A stretch of 6,678 nt of DNA from Candidatus Thorarchaeota archaeon. GTDB taxonomy: Archaea; Asgardarchaeota; Thorarchaeia; Thorarchaeales; Thorarchaeaceae. Under the pieces are notes generated by a model. It saw nothing but the letters and a program-made list of their open reading frames with translations, ran no database searches and was not told the DNA's origin. Positions 1-5,583 of this stretch are shown in pieces. The stretch covers positions 576,576 through 583,253 of the forward strand of contig CP070658.1 of assembly GCA_020355105.1 (NCBI GenBank). The letters are read 5' to 3'. Both the position numbers and the translations under genes were made by a program. Each line of letters starts with the position of its first letter. Position 1 is the first letter of the stretch.

Positions 1-14
1 GGTGAGCTTGACTC

Positions 15-734
15 ATGCCAATGTTCGAACTGGATTTCAAGATTAGGCATGCCTGCAACCTCGGGAACATCTCATCGGACTTCCCGTCAATCAAGATTCT
101 CAAGTGGTGCAACAACGGACGCGAGGTCATAGAGCTTGTGGGAGGTACAGAGAAGGACTACTCAAGAGTTGTCAAGACCATCTCTGAGATAACGGATGTC
201 ATAGAAGAGATGTCTGACGGTCACAAGGTCCATCTAATCACCAGAACCTGCTCCTGTGGGATTGAAGATCTAGTCGGGAAAAGCGTTGAAGAAACTGGCT
301 TGTTACCGATACTCCCAATTGTCTTCCGGAAAGGGTGGGAGTATCACCGGATAATTGCGCTTAGACATGATGACATAAACGCACTTCTTGAGCAGTTCAA
401 GGACCAATCGTTCTTTCCAGTAGTTCTACGCAAGGTGGTCTTCAATGGATTCTCTGGTAGTTCTATGACATTCACGGCCGACACCTTGTTTTCAGACCTA
501 ACAGAGAAACAAATGGACGCGCTGCTCACTGCCTACAGGCATGGTTACTACAAACTCCCAAGGGACTCTGACATTCAGACAATAGCAGCAGAGAGACGGG
601 TAGCAAGAACAACATTTCAAGAGCATCTGAAGAAGGCGGAGAATAAACTAGTCAGTTCTCTGGCCCCACACATCCATGCTTGGTTTCATCTCCACGGTGG
701 CAAAGGGCAGCAAATCAATGAATGGAGTCATTAG
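15..734 (+). CDS. HTH_10 (bacterio-opsin-activator-like) transcription regulator, 239 aa
   Basis: This is a probable DNA-binding transcription regulator. The C-terminal part, residues about 161-216, is a clear HTH_10 domain: it opens with the pattern LTEKQMDALLTAY, continues with HGYYKLPRD, and ends with the recognition helix TTFQEHLKKAENKL. The N-terminal part, about residues 1-155, is a separate domain typical of these archaeal proteins and is presumed to sense a ligand or partner. It carries four cysteines (C14, C32, C79, C81), two of them in a CxC within RTCSCG, which could bind metal or respond to redox state; that is inference. No signal peptide or membrane helix is visible. The ATG at 15 is supported by GGTGAG eight bases upstream and by in-frame TGA codons at 3-5 and 9-11; the ATG at 21 is an alternative. 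It converges on the gene at 807-1187. Its target genes cannot be read from the sequence. Confidence 0.85.
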   Translation: MPMFELDFKIRHACNLGNISSDFPSIKILKWCNNGREVIELVGGTEKDYSRVVKTISEITDVIEEMSDGHKVHLITRTCSCGIEDLVGKSVEETGLLPILPIVFRKGWEYHRIIALRHDDINALLEQFKDQSFFPVVLRKVVFNGFSGSSMTFTADTLFSDLTEKQMDALLTAYRHGYYKLPRDSDIQTIAAERRVARTTFQEHLKKAENKLVSSLAPHIHAWFHLHGGKGQQINEWSH

Positions 735-749
735 GATTGTGAAAGGTGG

Positions 750-779
750 AGGTAGACCGCCTTGACAAGCGGCCTACCT
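750..779. repeat. Inverted repeat between convergent genes, possible terminator
   Basis: Arms at 750-760 and 769-779 form an 11-pair stem with one A/C mismatch, around the eight-base loop CTTGACAA. The repeat sits 15 bases after the stop of the HTH_10 gene and 27 bases before the stop of the convergent lumazine-binding-like gene. A bidirectional terminator is the simplest reading. No T-run follows the stem on either strand, so an operator or RNA-stability role is possible. Confidence 0.5.
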
Positions 780-806
780 GTAAGTACGTCCTTGGATTGA
801 ACTAGG

Positions 807-1187
807 TCATTTTGAAACAGCTTCCGCGTGAAAAGACTTGTTGATAATCTCCCATCTGTTGGAGCTGACTCTCAACAGAGTGAGATAGTCGGTCAGTGTT
901 CGAATGACATCCGAACTCTCTCTGACGACCTCAACCTTCGCCATGGCGACAGTCCCAGCAATATCGATTGACTTGATTTCGCTGCTGATCACTACGTCTT
1001 CACTTGGCTTCTTACACCACTCTTCCCAGAATGAACGTGGCACTATGGATAGCTTGCCCTCACGAATAGAGCTCATCCGTGCCTCAGGATGCCAAGATTC
1101 GAGAAACCGGTCAATGGACCTATTTGTGACTCCATCTATGTATGAGTCTACAGTCTTCTTGATTTGATTAGTCTCTGTCGAAACCAT
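807..1187 (-). CDS. Putative lumazine-binding (Lumazine_bd_2) / NTF2-like protein, 126 aa
   Basis: This is a small cytosolic protein of the NTF2-like (SnoaL-like) fold. It matches the pattern of the 'putative lumazine-binding' family PF12893: an N-terminal helix with YIDGV, a WHPEARM segment near residue 35, a REGKL turn, and a C-terminal strand pair reading YLTLLRV...RWEIINKSFH. About 126 residues is the usual length. Family members are small hydrophobic-pocket proteins, and lumazine binding is largely a family name, so no reaction is claimed. I chose the ATG at 1187 because GGAGGG lies six bases upstream. A longer reading to 1250 would add 21 residues outside the fold and run over this ribosome binding site. 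The gene is divergent from the SDR at 1322-2311, so co-regulation is possible. It ends convergently with the HTH_10 gene. Confidence 0.75.
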   Translation of the reverse strand: MVSTETNQIKKTVDSYIDGVTNRSIDRFLESWHPEARMSSIREGKLSIVPRSFWEEWCKKPSEDVVISSEIKSIDIAGTVAMAKVEVVRESSDVIRTLTDYLTLLRVSSNRWEIINKSFHAEAVSK

Positions 1188-1321
1188 TGCTAGCCCTCCA
1201 GTGGGTTGGAGAGATTTGGTCTGGAAATGAAATAAGACTTGTACTGGCATATGACAAAGCTGAATGCGAATGCTCTCGAAAGCTTGATGTTACTGAGATG
1301 CACAAGATAGTCGGTGTTAGG
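1188..1321. promoter_or_regulatory. Divergent intergenic region with one AT-rich block
   Basis: These 134 bases separate the divergent starts of the lumazine-binding-like gene and the SDR. They hold GGAGGG (1193-1198 on the minus strand) for the first and GGTG (1313-1316) for the second. The only AT-rich stretch is about 1224-1242. On the plus strand it reads GGAAATGAAATAAG, a weak BRE/TATA-like sequence; the minus strand offers CTTATTTC. Either or both genes may start from here. No clear operator repeat was seen. The promoter call is tentative. Confidence 0.3.
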
Positions 1322-2311
1322 ATGGTCAAGTGTTTTGTCACGGGAGGTAAAGGATTCATTGGAAATCACATTGTTCGCCTGCTGACTGAGAAGGATCATA
1401 GTGTCGATGTGTTAGTGCGCAAGACATCGCACATGGACTTGATTCAGGATCTTCCGGTGTCCAAAGTCGCAGGAGATGTCACGGACATGGAAAGTATGGC
1501 TCGCGGAACATCTGATGACACAGAATGGTTCTTTCATAATGCAGCCCGGATGTCGGAATGGGGAGGAAAGAAAAGGAACTGGCCGATTAATGTTGAAGGA
1601 ACTCGTAACGCTCTTGAAGTCGCCCGAAGAAAGGACATCCCACGGTTCATCTATACTTCATCCACTGCCGTCTATGGATTTCCGGGAGAGCCAATGGCAG
1701 AGGATTCTCCCAAGAAGCCATACGAGTCCTACCAGAAGTCGAAACTTGCAGCAGAGGAATTGGTGTGGGAGTATTCGCAAGAATACGGCATCAGGGCCAC
1801 CGCTGTGAGACCACCAACGGTGGTAGGCTATGGTGACATGTACTTGGGCCCTACGCTTATTGATGCACTGAAAGCAGGAACATGGATGTACCTAGATGGT
1901 GGGAGTAATCGTCAGAGCATTGTGCATGCTGAAGACGTCGCTCGGTGTCTAATCTTGGCTGCAGAGAGATTTGAAATGGCCCACGGAAATGCATACAATG
2001 TTACATCCTTCATAGTTGAAATGCGGGTCTTGATAGAAGCCTTGGCCGATGAGCTGGGAGTGCCAAAGGACTTCCGGAGTGTTCCCTACAGAGCTGCACT
2101 CGCTATCGGAAAAGCAACCTCAGGCTTGTTTCGGGCCTTCCACCGTAAGGATAGTCCATTTCTGACAGGATTTCGTGTGAAGTATATGGGCAGTGACTAT
2201 GTGATTGATGACTCAAAGGTTCGCCATGAGTTGGGGTATCAGCCGAAATGGAGCCTAGAAGCCACAGTCAGGGACATGGTTGAATGGGGAGGAGAATTCA
2301 AGCCTCGATAG
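1322..2311 (+). CDS. NAD(P)-dependent epimerase/dehydratase, extended SDR (3-beta-HSD-like), 329 aa
   Basis: This is a cytosolic extended short-chain dehydrogenase/reductase. The N-terminal Rossmann fold shows the dinucleotide-binding motif TGGKGFIG (residues 7-14), an AGDVTD segment (about 50-55) expected to contact the adenine ring, and HNAA near 72-75. The catalytic set is SST at 113-115 and YQKSK, with Tyr137 and Lys141. The C-terminal part, about 160-329, is the variable substrate domain. It ends with the family-typical ELGYQPKWSLEATVRDMVEW. Length is normal for nucleotide-sugar epimerases, 3-beta-hydroxysteroid dehydrogenases and related isoprenoid or sugar reductases. The DVTDMESM and HNAARMSEWG context looks more like the 3-beta-HSD branch, but the substrate is unknown. 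I chose ATG 1322 because GGTG precedes it by five bases and beta strand 1 starts at once; an in-frame extension to 1187 would cross the divergent gene's ribosome binding site. ATG 1298 is a weaker alternative. It ends three bases from the convergent EamA gene. Confidence 0.85.
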   Translation: MVKCFVTGGKGFIGNHIVRLLTEKDHSVDVLVRKTSHMDLIQDLPVSKVAGDVTDMESMARGTSDDTEWFFHNAARMSEWGGKKRNWPINVEGTRNALEVARRKDIPRFIYTSSTAVYGFPGEPMAEDSPKKPYESYQKSKLAAEELVWEYSQEYGIRATAVRPPTVVGYGDMYLGPTLIDALKAGTWMYLDGGSNRQSIVHAEDVARCLILAAERFEMAHGNAYNVTSFIVEMRVLIEALADELGVPKDFRSVPYRAALAIGKATSGLFRAFHRKDSPFLTGFRVKYMGSDYVIDDSKVRHELGYQPKWSLEATVRDMVEWGGEFKPR

Positions 2312-2314
2312 GAC

Positions 2315-3262
2315 CTAGGGTGCCTCTGTGGAATCTGTTGAGTGTGTGACAACTGCCTTCTTAGATTCCTCTCTCACTCTCTGTGCCAACACAACACCCA
2401 CAACTGTCAGTGCACCACCAAGCAACTGAAGGAGAGTTGCTGACTCGCCAAGGACAAAGACCGACATCATCACGCCCCAGACAGCTATTAGGTTCAGGGC
2501 AATCTGTACCTTTGAGGCCTCGATATGGTTCAGTGACTCATAATACAGTGCAAACCCTATCGCTGTGTTCACGACTCCAACCCACAGAATGAGAAGCCAT
2601 GCTATGAGGCTCATGTGTAGCAGCACTGTCACATCTTCGAGAATTGCAGCAGTAATCCATAGAAAAGGGACAGCGGAGAGTGTGCTATAGAATGTGAATG
2701 AAAGAGAGTCTATCGAGCCTACACCAATCTTCCCTATTATACCATTCAGGGCAAAGAAGAATGTGGAGACGATGACAACTGCATTTCCAAGAAGGCGCAG
2801 AGGTGTGAACGACGGGTCGTCTGGAGTCGTGTTCATCACTATCAAGGTTGCACCTAGAGTAGCCAGGATCAATCCGCTGACCTTCTCGGTCGTTATCGCC
2901 TCGTCAAGTATAGGTGCTGCTAGGATGACCGCAAATACGGGACTTAGATTGAGCAGGAGAATTGCATCCCCTGCAGTTGTCAAATCAAGACCAATGTACT
3001 GTAGAATCTGATTGAGAAATGGGCCGGTTAGGCCTGTAGCGAGTATAACACGCCAATGGGCTCTGATACTTACGCTCTGACGTTCTCTGTTCCTCAACAA
3101 GGCCATGAACACGATGAGAAACGGACACGCAAGTGTATACCGAAGTGCGACGAAAATGATTGGCGTGACCTCATCGAACACAATCTTTGCAAAGATGAGA
3201 GACGTCGCCCAGAACATGGTGGTCAGGACAATTGCCAGCCATGCAAGGGTGGTCTTGGACAT
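2315..3262 (-). CDS. EamA/DMT-superfamily permease, 315 aa, about 10 membrane helices
   Basis: This is an integral membrane transporter of the drug/metabolite transporter superfamily. It has two tandem EamA repeats of five helices each: residues about 7-145 with an early FWATSLIFAK segment, and about 157-293 with LNGIIGKIG. Both repeats close with the family signature: ILDEAITTEKVSGLILATLG in the first, and LGESATLLQLLGG then VVGVVL in the second. The last 20 residues are a hydrophilic tail rich in Ser, Thr and Lys. Family members export amino acids, purines or other metabolites; the substrate here cannot be told. I chose the ATG at 3262 because GGAG lies upstream (3275-3278 on the minus strand). 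The longer reading starts with TTG at 3280 and has no ribosome binding site. It follows rps7 on the same strand but seems to have its own promoter. Its stop is three bases from that of the convergent SDR. Confidence 0.88.
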   Translation of the reverse strand: MSKTTLAWLAIVLTTMFWATSLIFAKIVFDEVTPIIFVALRYTLACPFLIVFMALLRNRERQSVSIRAHWRVILATGLTGPFLNQILQYIGLDLTTAGDAILLLNLSPVFAVILAAPILDEAITTEKVSGLILATLGATLIVMNTTPDDPSFTPLRLLGNAVVIVSTFFFALNGIIGKIGVGSIDSLSFTFYSTLSAVPFLWITAAILEDVTVLLHMSLIAWLLILWVGVVNTAIGFALYYESLNHIEASKVQIALNLIAVWGVMMSVFVLGESATLLQLLGGALTVVGVVLAQRVREESKKAVVTHSTDSTEAP

Positions 3263-3336
3263 CTTGAGTGCTCTCTCCAAGTCATCTGAAGTTCGACGAG
3301 AACTGGAGGGATGTCTGCCAGCTACGTAGAATCCTC

Positions 3337-3350
3337 TCTATATCACTTTC
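3337..3350 (-). promoter_or_regulatory. Candidate BRE/TATA promoter of the EamA gene
   Basis: The minus strand reads GAAAGT (BRE-like, 3350-3345) directly followed by GATATAGA (TATA-like, 3344-3337). Transcription would be expected to begin about 25 bases downstream, near 3315, leaving a leader of about 50 bases before the ATG at 3262. The box lies after the pyrimidine-rich tract behind rps7, which fits separate transcription of the permease. Confidence 0.5.
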
Positions 3351-3367
3351 TAGATACTAGTAGTGGG

Positions 3368-3403
3368 AGTGGAAAATGGAAAGAGCATGATGGAAAGATG
3401 GTC
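3368..3403 (-). terminator. Pyrimidine/T-rich tract after rps7, possible archaeal terminator
   Basis: Just after the rps7 stop the minus strand becomes pyrimidine-rich, with short T runs (ATCTTTCC, CTCTTTCC, ATTTTCC). Archaeal termination commonly uses T-rich stretches without a hairpin, so this is a plausible end for the rps12-rps7 transcript. A nine-base direct repeat ATGGAAAGA (plus strand, 3376-3384 and 3390-3398) lies within it. No strong stem-loop is seen. Confidence 0.4.
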
Positions 3404-4324
3404 CTACCTTGCGGAACGTGCCACTCTTTCGCGTTCTTCCTTTCTGGCGATAGCGAAACTGCCGGAATCGCCCTTGTATGCCAACAGGAGCTCGTCGATA
3501 AGGCACTCCTCAAATGACTTGGCGTTCTTGTGAGCAGAACGTGTGGCTCCTACGGCCAAGTACCTGAGGGCCAAGTCAATCCTGCGTTGGGGTGAAACAT
3601 CAACAGATCGTGGATACGCCATTCCACCATAGGAGATACGTGTCGTTTCCTCAGCCGGTGCAGAGTTCTCGATTGCTGTGACCAGAACCTGAATTGGGTT
3701 GAGTCCAGTCCTATAATCAATCATCTCGAAGACACGTCGCACTGCATTGATTGCCTGGAGCTTCTTGCCTGCATTGCGGCCTGTACGTGTTCTCTTGTCC
3801 TTTCTTCTGCCAGCATTGAGAAGTTTGTTGACGAACCGCTCAACGATTGGCACCTGACTCTTGTGGAATCTCTTGTGTGCATGTCTTCCTGAGGTGTGGG
3901 GAAGTAGAACGGGCTTGAGAGAAATGTATCTAGCAAGACCCACATCCTTGACCTCGACCTCGGTGGAATCCCACTTGCCAAAGAGCATGAGGTCAGGCTT
4001 AACGTGCGGCTCAGGCGCAACAGGGGCTTCCTCGGATGGCTTCTCAACAGCCTCTTCGATGATTTCCTCGACTTCCTCCTTGGACTCCTCTGGAGGTTTC
4101 TCGACGGCCTCCTCAGCTCCCTTCTTGGGAGTCTTCTTGGGTGCCTTCTTAGCGGGCTTCTTAGCGAGCTCCTCGGCAGCCTGCTTCGTCTTCTTCTTGG
4201 GTACCTTCTTAGTTGCCTTCTTGGCGGGCTTGTCAGCTGTTTCCTTGGTGGCCTTCTTAGTTGCTTTCTTGGGGGCTTTCTTTTCAGCCTCCTCAGCCTC
4301 CTCAGTCTTCTTCTTCTTCGACAT
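3404..4324 (-). CDS. rps7: Small-subunit ribosomal protein S7 (uS7) with long N-terminal tail, 306 aa
   Basis: This is the primary assembly protein of the head of the 30S subunit; it binds 16S rRNA and lies near the E site. The conserved uS7 core spans about residues 112-306. It includes the archaeal lead-in KDVGLARYISLKP, then TSGRHAHKRFHK, VPIVERFVNKLLNAG, NPIQVLVTAIENSAP, ISYGGMAYPRSVDVSPQRRIDLALR, KSFEECLIDELLLAYKGD, and a basic end with KEERERVARSAR. Archaeal S7 is usually about 190-220 residues. Here about 110 extra N-terminal residues are low-complexity and described separately. I chose the ATG at 4324: AGGTGG (4335-4330) lies five bases upstream and overlaps the rps12 stop. A GTG at 4333 would add three residues but would use the ribosome binding site as coding sequence. 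It is the second gene of the rps12-rps7 pair and probably translationally coupled to rps12. No elongation factor gene follows. Confidence 0.95.
   Translation of the reverse strand: MSKKKKTEEAEEAEKKAPKKATKKATKETADKPAKKATKKVPKKKTKQAAEELAKKPAKKAPKKTPKKGAEEAVEKPPEESKEEVEEIIEEAVEKPSEEAPVAPEPHVKPDLMLFGKWDSTEVEVKDVGLARYISLKPVLLPHTSGRHAHKRFHKSQVPIVERFVNKLLNAGRRKDKRTRTGRNAGKKLQAINAVRRVFEMIDYRTGLNPIQVLVTAIENSAPAEETTRISYGGMAYPRSVDVSPQRRIDLALRYLAVGATRSAHKNAKSFEECLIDELLLAYKGDSGSFAIARKEERERVARSAR
3995..4324 (-). repeat. Low-complexity N-terminal extension of S7 (Lys/Ala/Pro then Glu-rich)
   Basis: Residues 1-110 of S7 are low complexity and contain no globular domain. Residues about 1-68 are basic, with irregular four- to five-residue units such as PAKKA, ATKKA, APKKT and VPKKK, much like histone H1 tails. 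Residues about 71-100 turn acidic and contain the pattern EEAVEKPxEE twice, at 71-80 and 90-99. The frame stays open and in phase with the S7 core, the start has a good ribosome binding site, and there are no internal stops, so it looks like a real part of the protein. A disordered tail that contacts rRNA or other macromolecules is the likely role, by inference. The DNA repeats (variants of CTTCTTAGC/CTTCTTGGG on the plus strand) could expand or shrink by slippage. Confidence 0.85.
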
Positions 4325-4329
4325 GATGA

Positions 4330-4335
4330 CCACCT
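4330..4335 (-). promoter_or_regulatory. rps7 ribosome binding site overlapping the rps12 stop codon
   Basis: The minus strand reads AGGTGG five bases before the ATG of rps7, and its first bases are part of the TAG stop of rps12. This decides the rps7 start and suggests termination-reinitiation coupling of S12 and S7 synthesis. Confidence 0.7.
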
Positions 4336-4777
4336 AACGTATCGGCTTCTCCTTCCTACCGTAGATTAGTGACTCCAGAGAAACTCCGTTGACTTTTGTG
4401 ACTTTGAAACGAACACCGGGCAAGTCACCCATAGCGCCGCCCATTGCGCCACCGATGCCCTCGATTATAACCTCATCGTGTTCATCGATGTACTTCAGCC
4501 CACCATCTCCAGGAATGAATGCAGTAACCTGCTTCCCGTTCTTTGAGAGCTGGACCCTCACGGCCTTCCTGATAGCAGAGTTGGGTTGCTTACTTTCAAT
4601 CCCAACTTTCTCCAGAACGATGCCACGTGCTTGCGGAGCGGCCTCTAGTGGATCCGTCTTCTTTCTGAGTTTCAGGACTCTTCTCTTGTAGGACGACTTC
4701 TTCCAGCGATACTTCTTGCGCTTCCGCACTAGGGGTCTTGCTGCGAACTCGCCCAAGGGGCTCTTTCCACGTGACAA
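4334..4777 (-). CDS. rps12: Small-subunit ribosomal protein S12 (uS12), 147 aa, TTG start
   Basis: This is the decoding-centre protein of the 30S subunit, equivalent to eukaryotic uS23/RPS23 and bacterial S12. It has the archaeal N-terminus (LGEFAARPLVRKRKKYRW), the conserved loop QPNSAIRK at 64-71, PGDGG at 89-93, DEHDEVIIEGIGG, GDLPGVRFKV, and the typical basic end GRKEKPIR. Length is normal for archaea. Residue 72 is Ala; from memory most homologues have Cys after PNSAIRK. The stretch GGAMGGAMGD (109-118) contains GAMG twice. The start is TTG at 4777: GAGAGGT precedes it by seven bases and an in-frame TGA lies 13-15 bases upstream, so no longer reading is possible and the first in-frame ATG comes far too late. 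It heads the rps12-rps7 unit, with its own promoter and structured leader. Confidence 0.96.
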   Translation of the reverse strand: MSRGKSPLGEFAARPLVRKRKKYRWKKSSYKRRVLKLRKKTDPLEAAPQARGIVLEKVGIESKQPNSAIRKAVRVQLSKNGKQVTAFIPGDGGLKYIDEHDEVIIEGIGGAMGGAMGDLPGVRFKVTKVNGVSLESLIYGRKEKPIR

Positions 4778-4784
4778 GGTTTGT

Positions 4785-4791
4785 ACCTCTC
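4785..4791 (-). promoter_or_regulatory. rps12 ribosome binding site for a TTG start
   Basis: GAGAGGT on the minus strand lies seven bases before the TTG at 4777. It matches the archaeal anti-Shine-Dalgarno and, with the in-frame TGA just upstream, settles the start. Confidence 0.7.
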
Positions 4792-4800
4792 AGTGATGAT

Positions 4801-4835
4801 GGGCCCACCATGTATGGTGCTCTCTACTGGTGGCC
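4801..4835 (-). promoter_or_regulatory. rps12 leader with two overlapping possible hairpins
   Basis: Within the predicted leader, CACCAT and ATGGTG (4819-4814 and 4811-4806 on the minus strand) are perfect arms around two bases, in practice a five-pair stem with a four-base loop. The same GGTG bases can instead pair further out: GGCCACC (4835-4829) with GGTGGGCC (4809-4802), with one bulged G. The two folds exclude each other. The ribosome binding site lies about 10 bases further downstream. Whether they switch expression is unknown. Confidence 0.35.
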
Positions 4836-4852
4836 ACGGCTGCGTTCCGTGG
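4834..4852. repeat. Perfect dyad at the expected rps12 transcription start
   Basis: CCACGG (4834-4839) and CCGTGG (4847-4852) form six-base perfect arms around a seven-base spacer. They lie immediately downstream of the TATA-like box, across the region where transcription should begin. Placement suits a repressor site or a hairpin at the very 5' end of the RNA; neither is proven. Confidence 0.4.
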
Positions 4853-4856
4853 TTTC

Positions 4857-4871
4857 CTTAAAAGCATTGTC
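4857..4871 (-). promoter_or_regulatory. Candidate BRE/TATA promoter of rps12-rps7
   Basis: The minus strand reads GACAAT (4871-4866) followed by GCTTTTAAG (4865-4857), a good archaeal TATA-like box. The expected start is near 4835, giving a leader of about 58 bases before the TTG at 4777. This supports rps12-rps7 being transcribed independently of the nusA unit. Confidence 0.55.
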
Positions 4872-4897
4872 AAATGCAAGCGGCTTGCCGGCAGAAC

Positions 4898-4916
4898 TTG
4901 GGGTGGTCAACCCCAA
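4898..4916. repeat. Seven-pair perfect hairpin downstream of the flavoprotein gene
   Basis: TTGGGGT (4898-4904) and ACCCCAA (4910-4916) form a perfect seven-pair stem with a five-base loop. On the minus strand it lies 58 bases after the flavoprotein stop codon and 27 bases before the rps12 BRE. A smaller GCAAG/CTTGC hairpin (4876-4880 and 4884-4888) follows. A transcript end or processing site is likely; no T-run follows, so intrinsic termination is not certain. Confidence 0.4.
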
Positions 4917-4974
4917 TTTGATGCGCATTTCTGTAATCTCAGAGTCCTAGATTCAATTCCGGAGCAGGCGAATA

Positions 4975-5478
4975 TCACATCTTCTCAAGTTCCTTCCAGA
5001 CTGTGCTCCACCATGTACTGAACTCACTTTGTGGAGAGATATTGATGGCGCTCTCGATGTCAATCCTGAAAGGCATATCGTTCTTCACCTCATCGACATC
5101 AATGTCAATCACTGCAAAGCGCTCGTCCGTGGACATCTTCTCTCTGACCACTCGGGCTCGACCACTCACACCCACGGCAAGGTTGGGCGGAGAAAGGAGA
5201 GACACCATGACGCGACCATCGCGTGCGAGGTTGGCATAAGTGTCGTGATGGCGAAGTGAGATTAGACGTAGAAGCCGTGGTGTAACCGCTCTCAGACTGC
5301 CAAATGGAGCAACTCGAGGCTTACCATCTGCGTCCACTGTGGCTACAACTGAACTGGGATTCAGTTCGCCATCGGGCTTCTGCCATATGTCGAATATCTC
5401 TTCAGGTAACTCAGGCAACCTTCGCCAACGTCCCCCTTTGTCTGAACTCGAATCTTCTTTCCCTGACATCTTCCCCAT
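4975..5478 (-). CDS. Pyridoxamine 5'-phosphate oxidase-like FMN-binding split-barrel protein, 167 aa
   Basis: This is a cytosolic protein of the PNPOx-like split-barrel superfamily, whose members bind FMN, F420 or haem at a dimer interface. Counted from the longest reading (TTG 5487), the barrel runs from about residue 43. The strand pair SSVVATVDADGKPRVAPFGS (45-64) opens it, and LISLRHHDTYANLARDGRVMVS (75-96) gives the typical cofactor-phosphate region. It continues with GVSGRARVV (106-114). A charged segment rich in Asp and Glu and a Trp-containing helix end the protein. It lacks the signatures of true PdxH, so vitamin B6 synthesis is not claimed. The first 25 residues are hydrophilic and disordered-looking. 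The start is uncertain: TTG 5487, ATG 5478 and ATG 5469 are all possible and none has a clear ribosome binding site; I give ATG 5478. It lies between nusA and rps12, an unexpected place. Confidence 0.8.
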   Translation of the reverse strand: MGKMSGKEDSSSDKGGRWRRLPELPEEIFDIWQKPDGELNPSSVVATVDADGKPRVAPFGSLRAVTPRLLRLISLRHHDTYANLARDGRVMVSLLSPPNLAVGVSGRARVVREKMSTDERFAVIDIDVDEVKNDMPFRIDIESAINISPQSEFSTWWSTVWKELEKM

Positions 5479-5583
5479 CTCAATCAAGTTCTAGGTATTG
5501 AGTCTGCAAGAGATACCGATTACTGATTAGTCTCGCGGGGCGTCCCCTTCTGCTCTTTTCCTTCTGCAATCGGTGGTGTGATA

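Noticed and set aside
1187..1321. An N-terminal extension of the SDR, starting at 1187
   Set aside because: It would add 45 residues before the Rossmann fold, has no ribosome binding site, and crosses the divergent gene's own ribosome binding site. The ATG at 1322 fits the fold.
3861..4369. Two long plus-strand frames rich in Leu, Ser and Ala (3861-4337 and 4004-4369) that look like membrane proteins
   Set aside because: They are the complement of the repetitive Lys/Glu codons of the S7 tail (AAG reads CTT). They have no ribosome binding site and the minus-strand S7 frame explains the sequence.
4738..4950. A 70-codon plus-strand frame over the rps12 start and leader
   Set aside because: It is mostly antisense to rps12 and its promoter, with no start signal and no recognisable fold.
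4917..4974. A tRNA-like T-loop sequence TTCAATT followed by CCGGAGC on the plus strand
   Set aside because: The flanking bases do not form a five-pair T stem, no acceptor stem or anticodon arm with a seven-base loop can be built, so there is no tRNA.
5537..5547. A GGGG-CGT-CCCC hairpin followed on the plus strand by a pyrimidine-rich tail, resembling an intrinsic terminator
   Set aside because: The tail is on the plus strand and no plus-strand gene ends here. The stem is only four pairs with a three-base loop.
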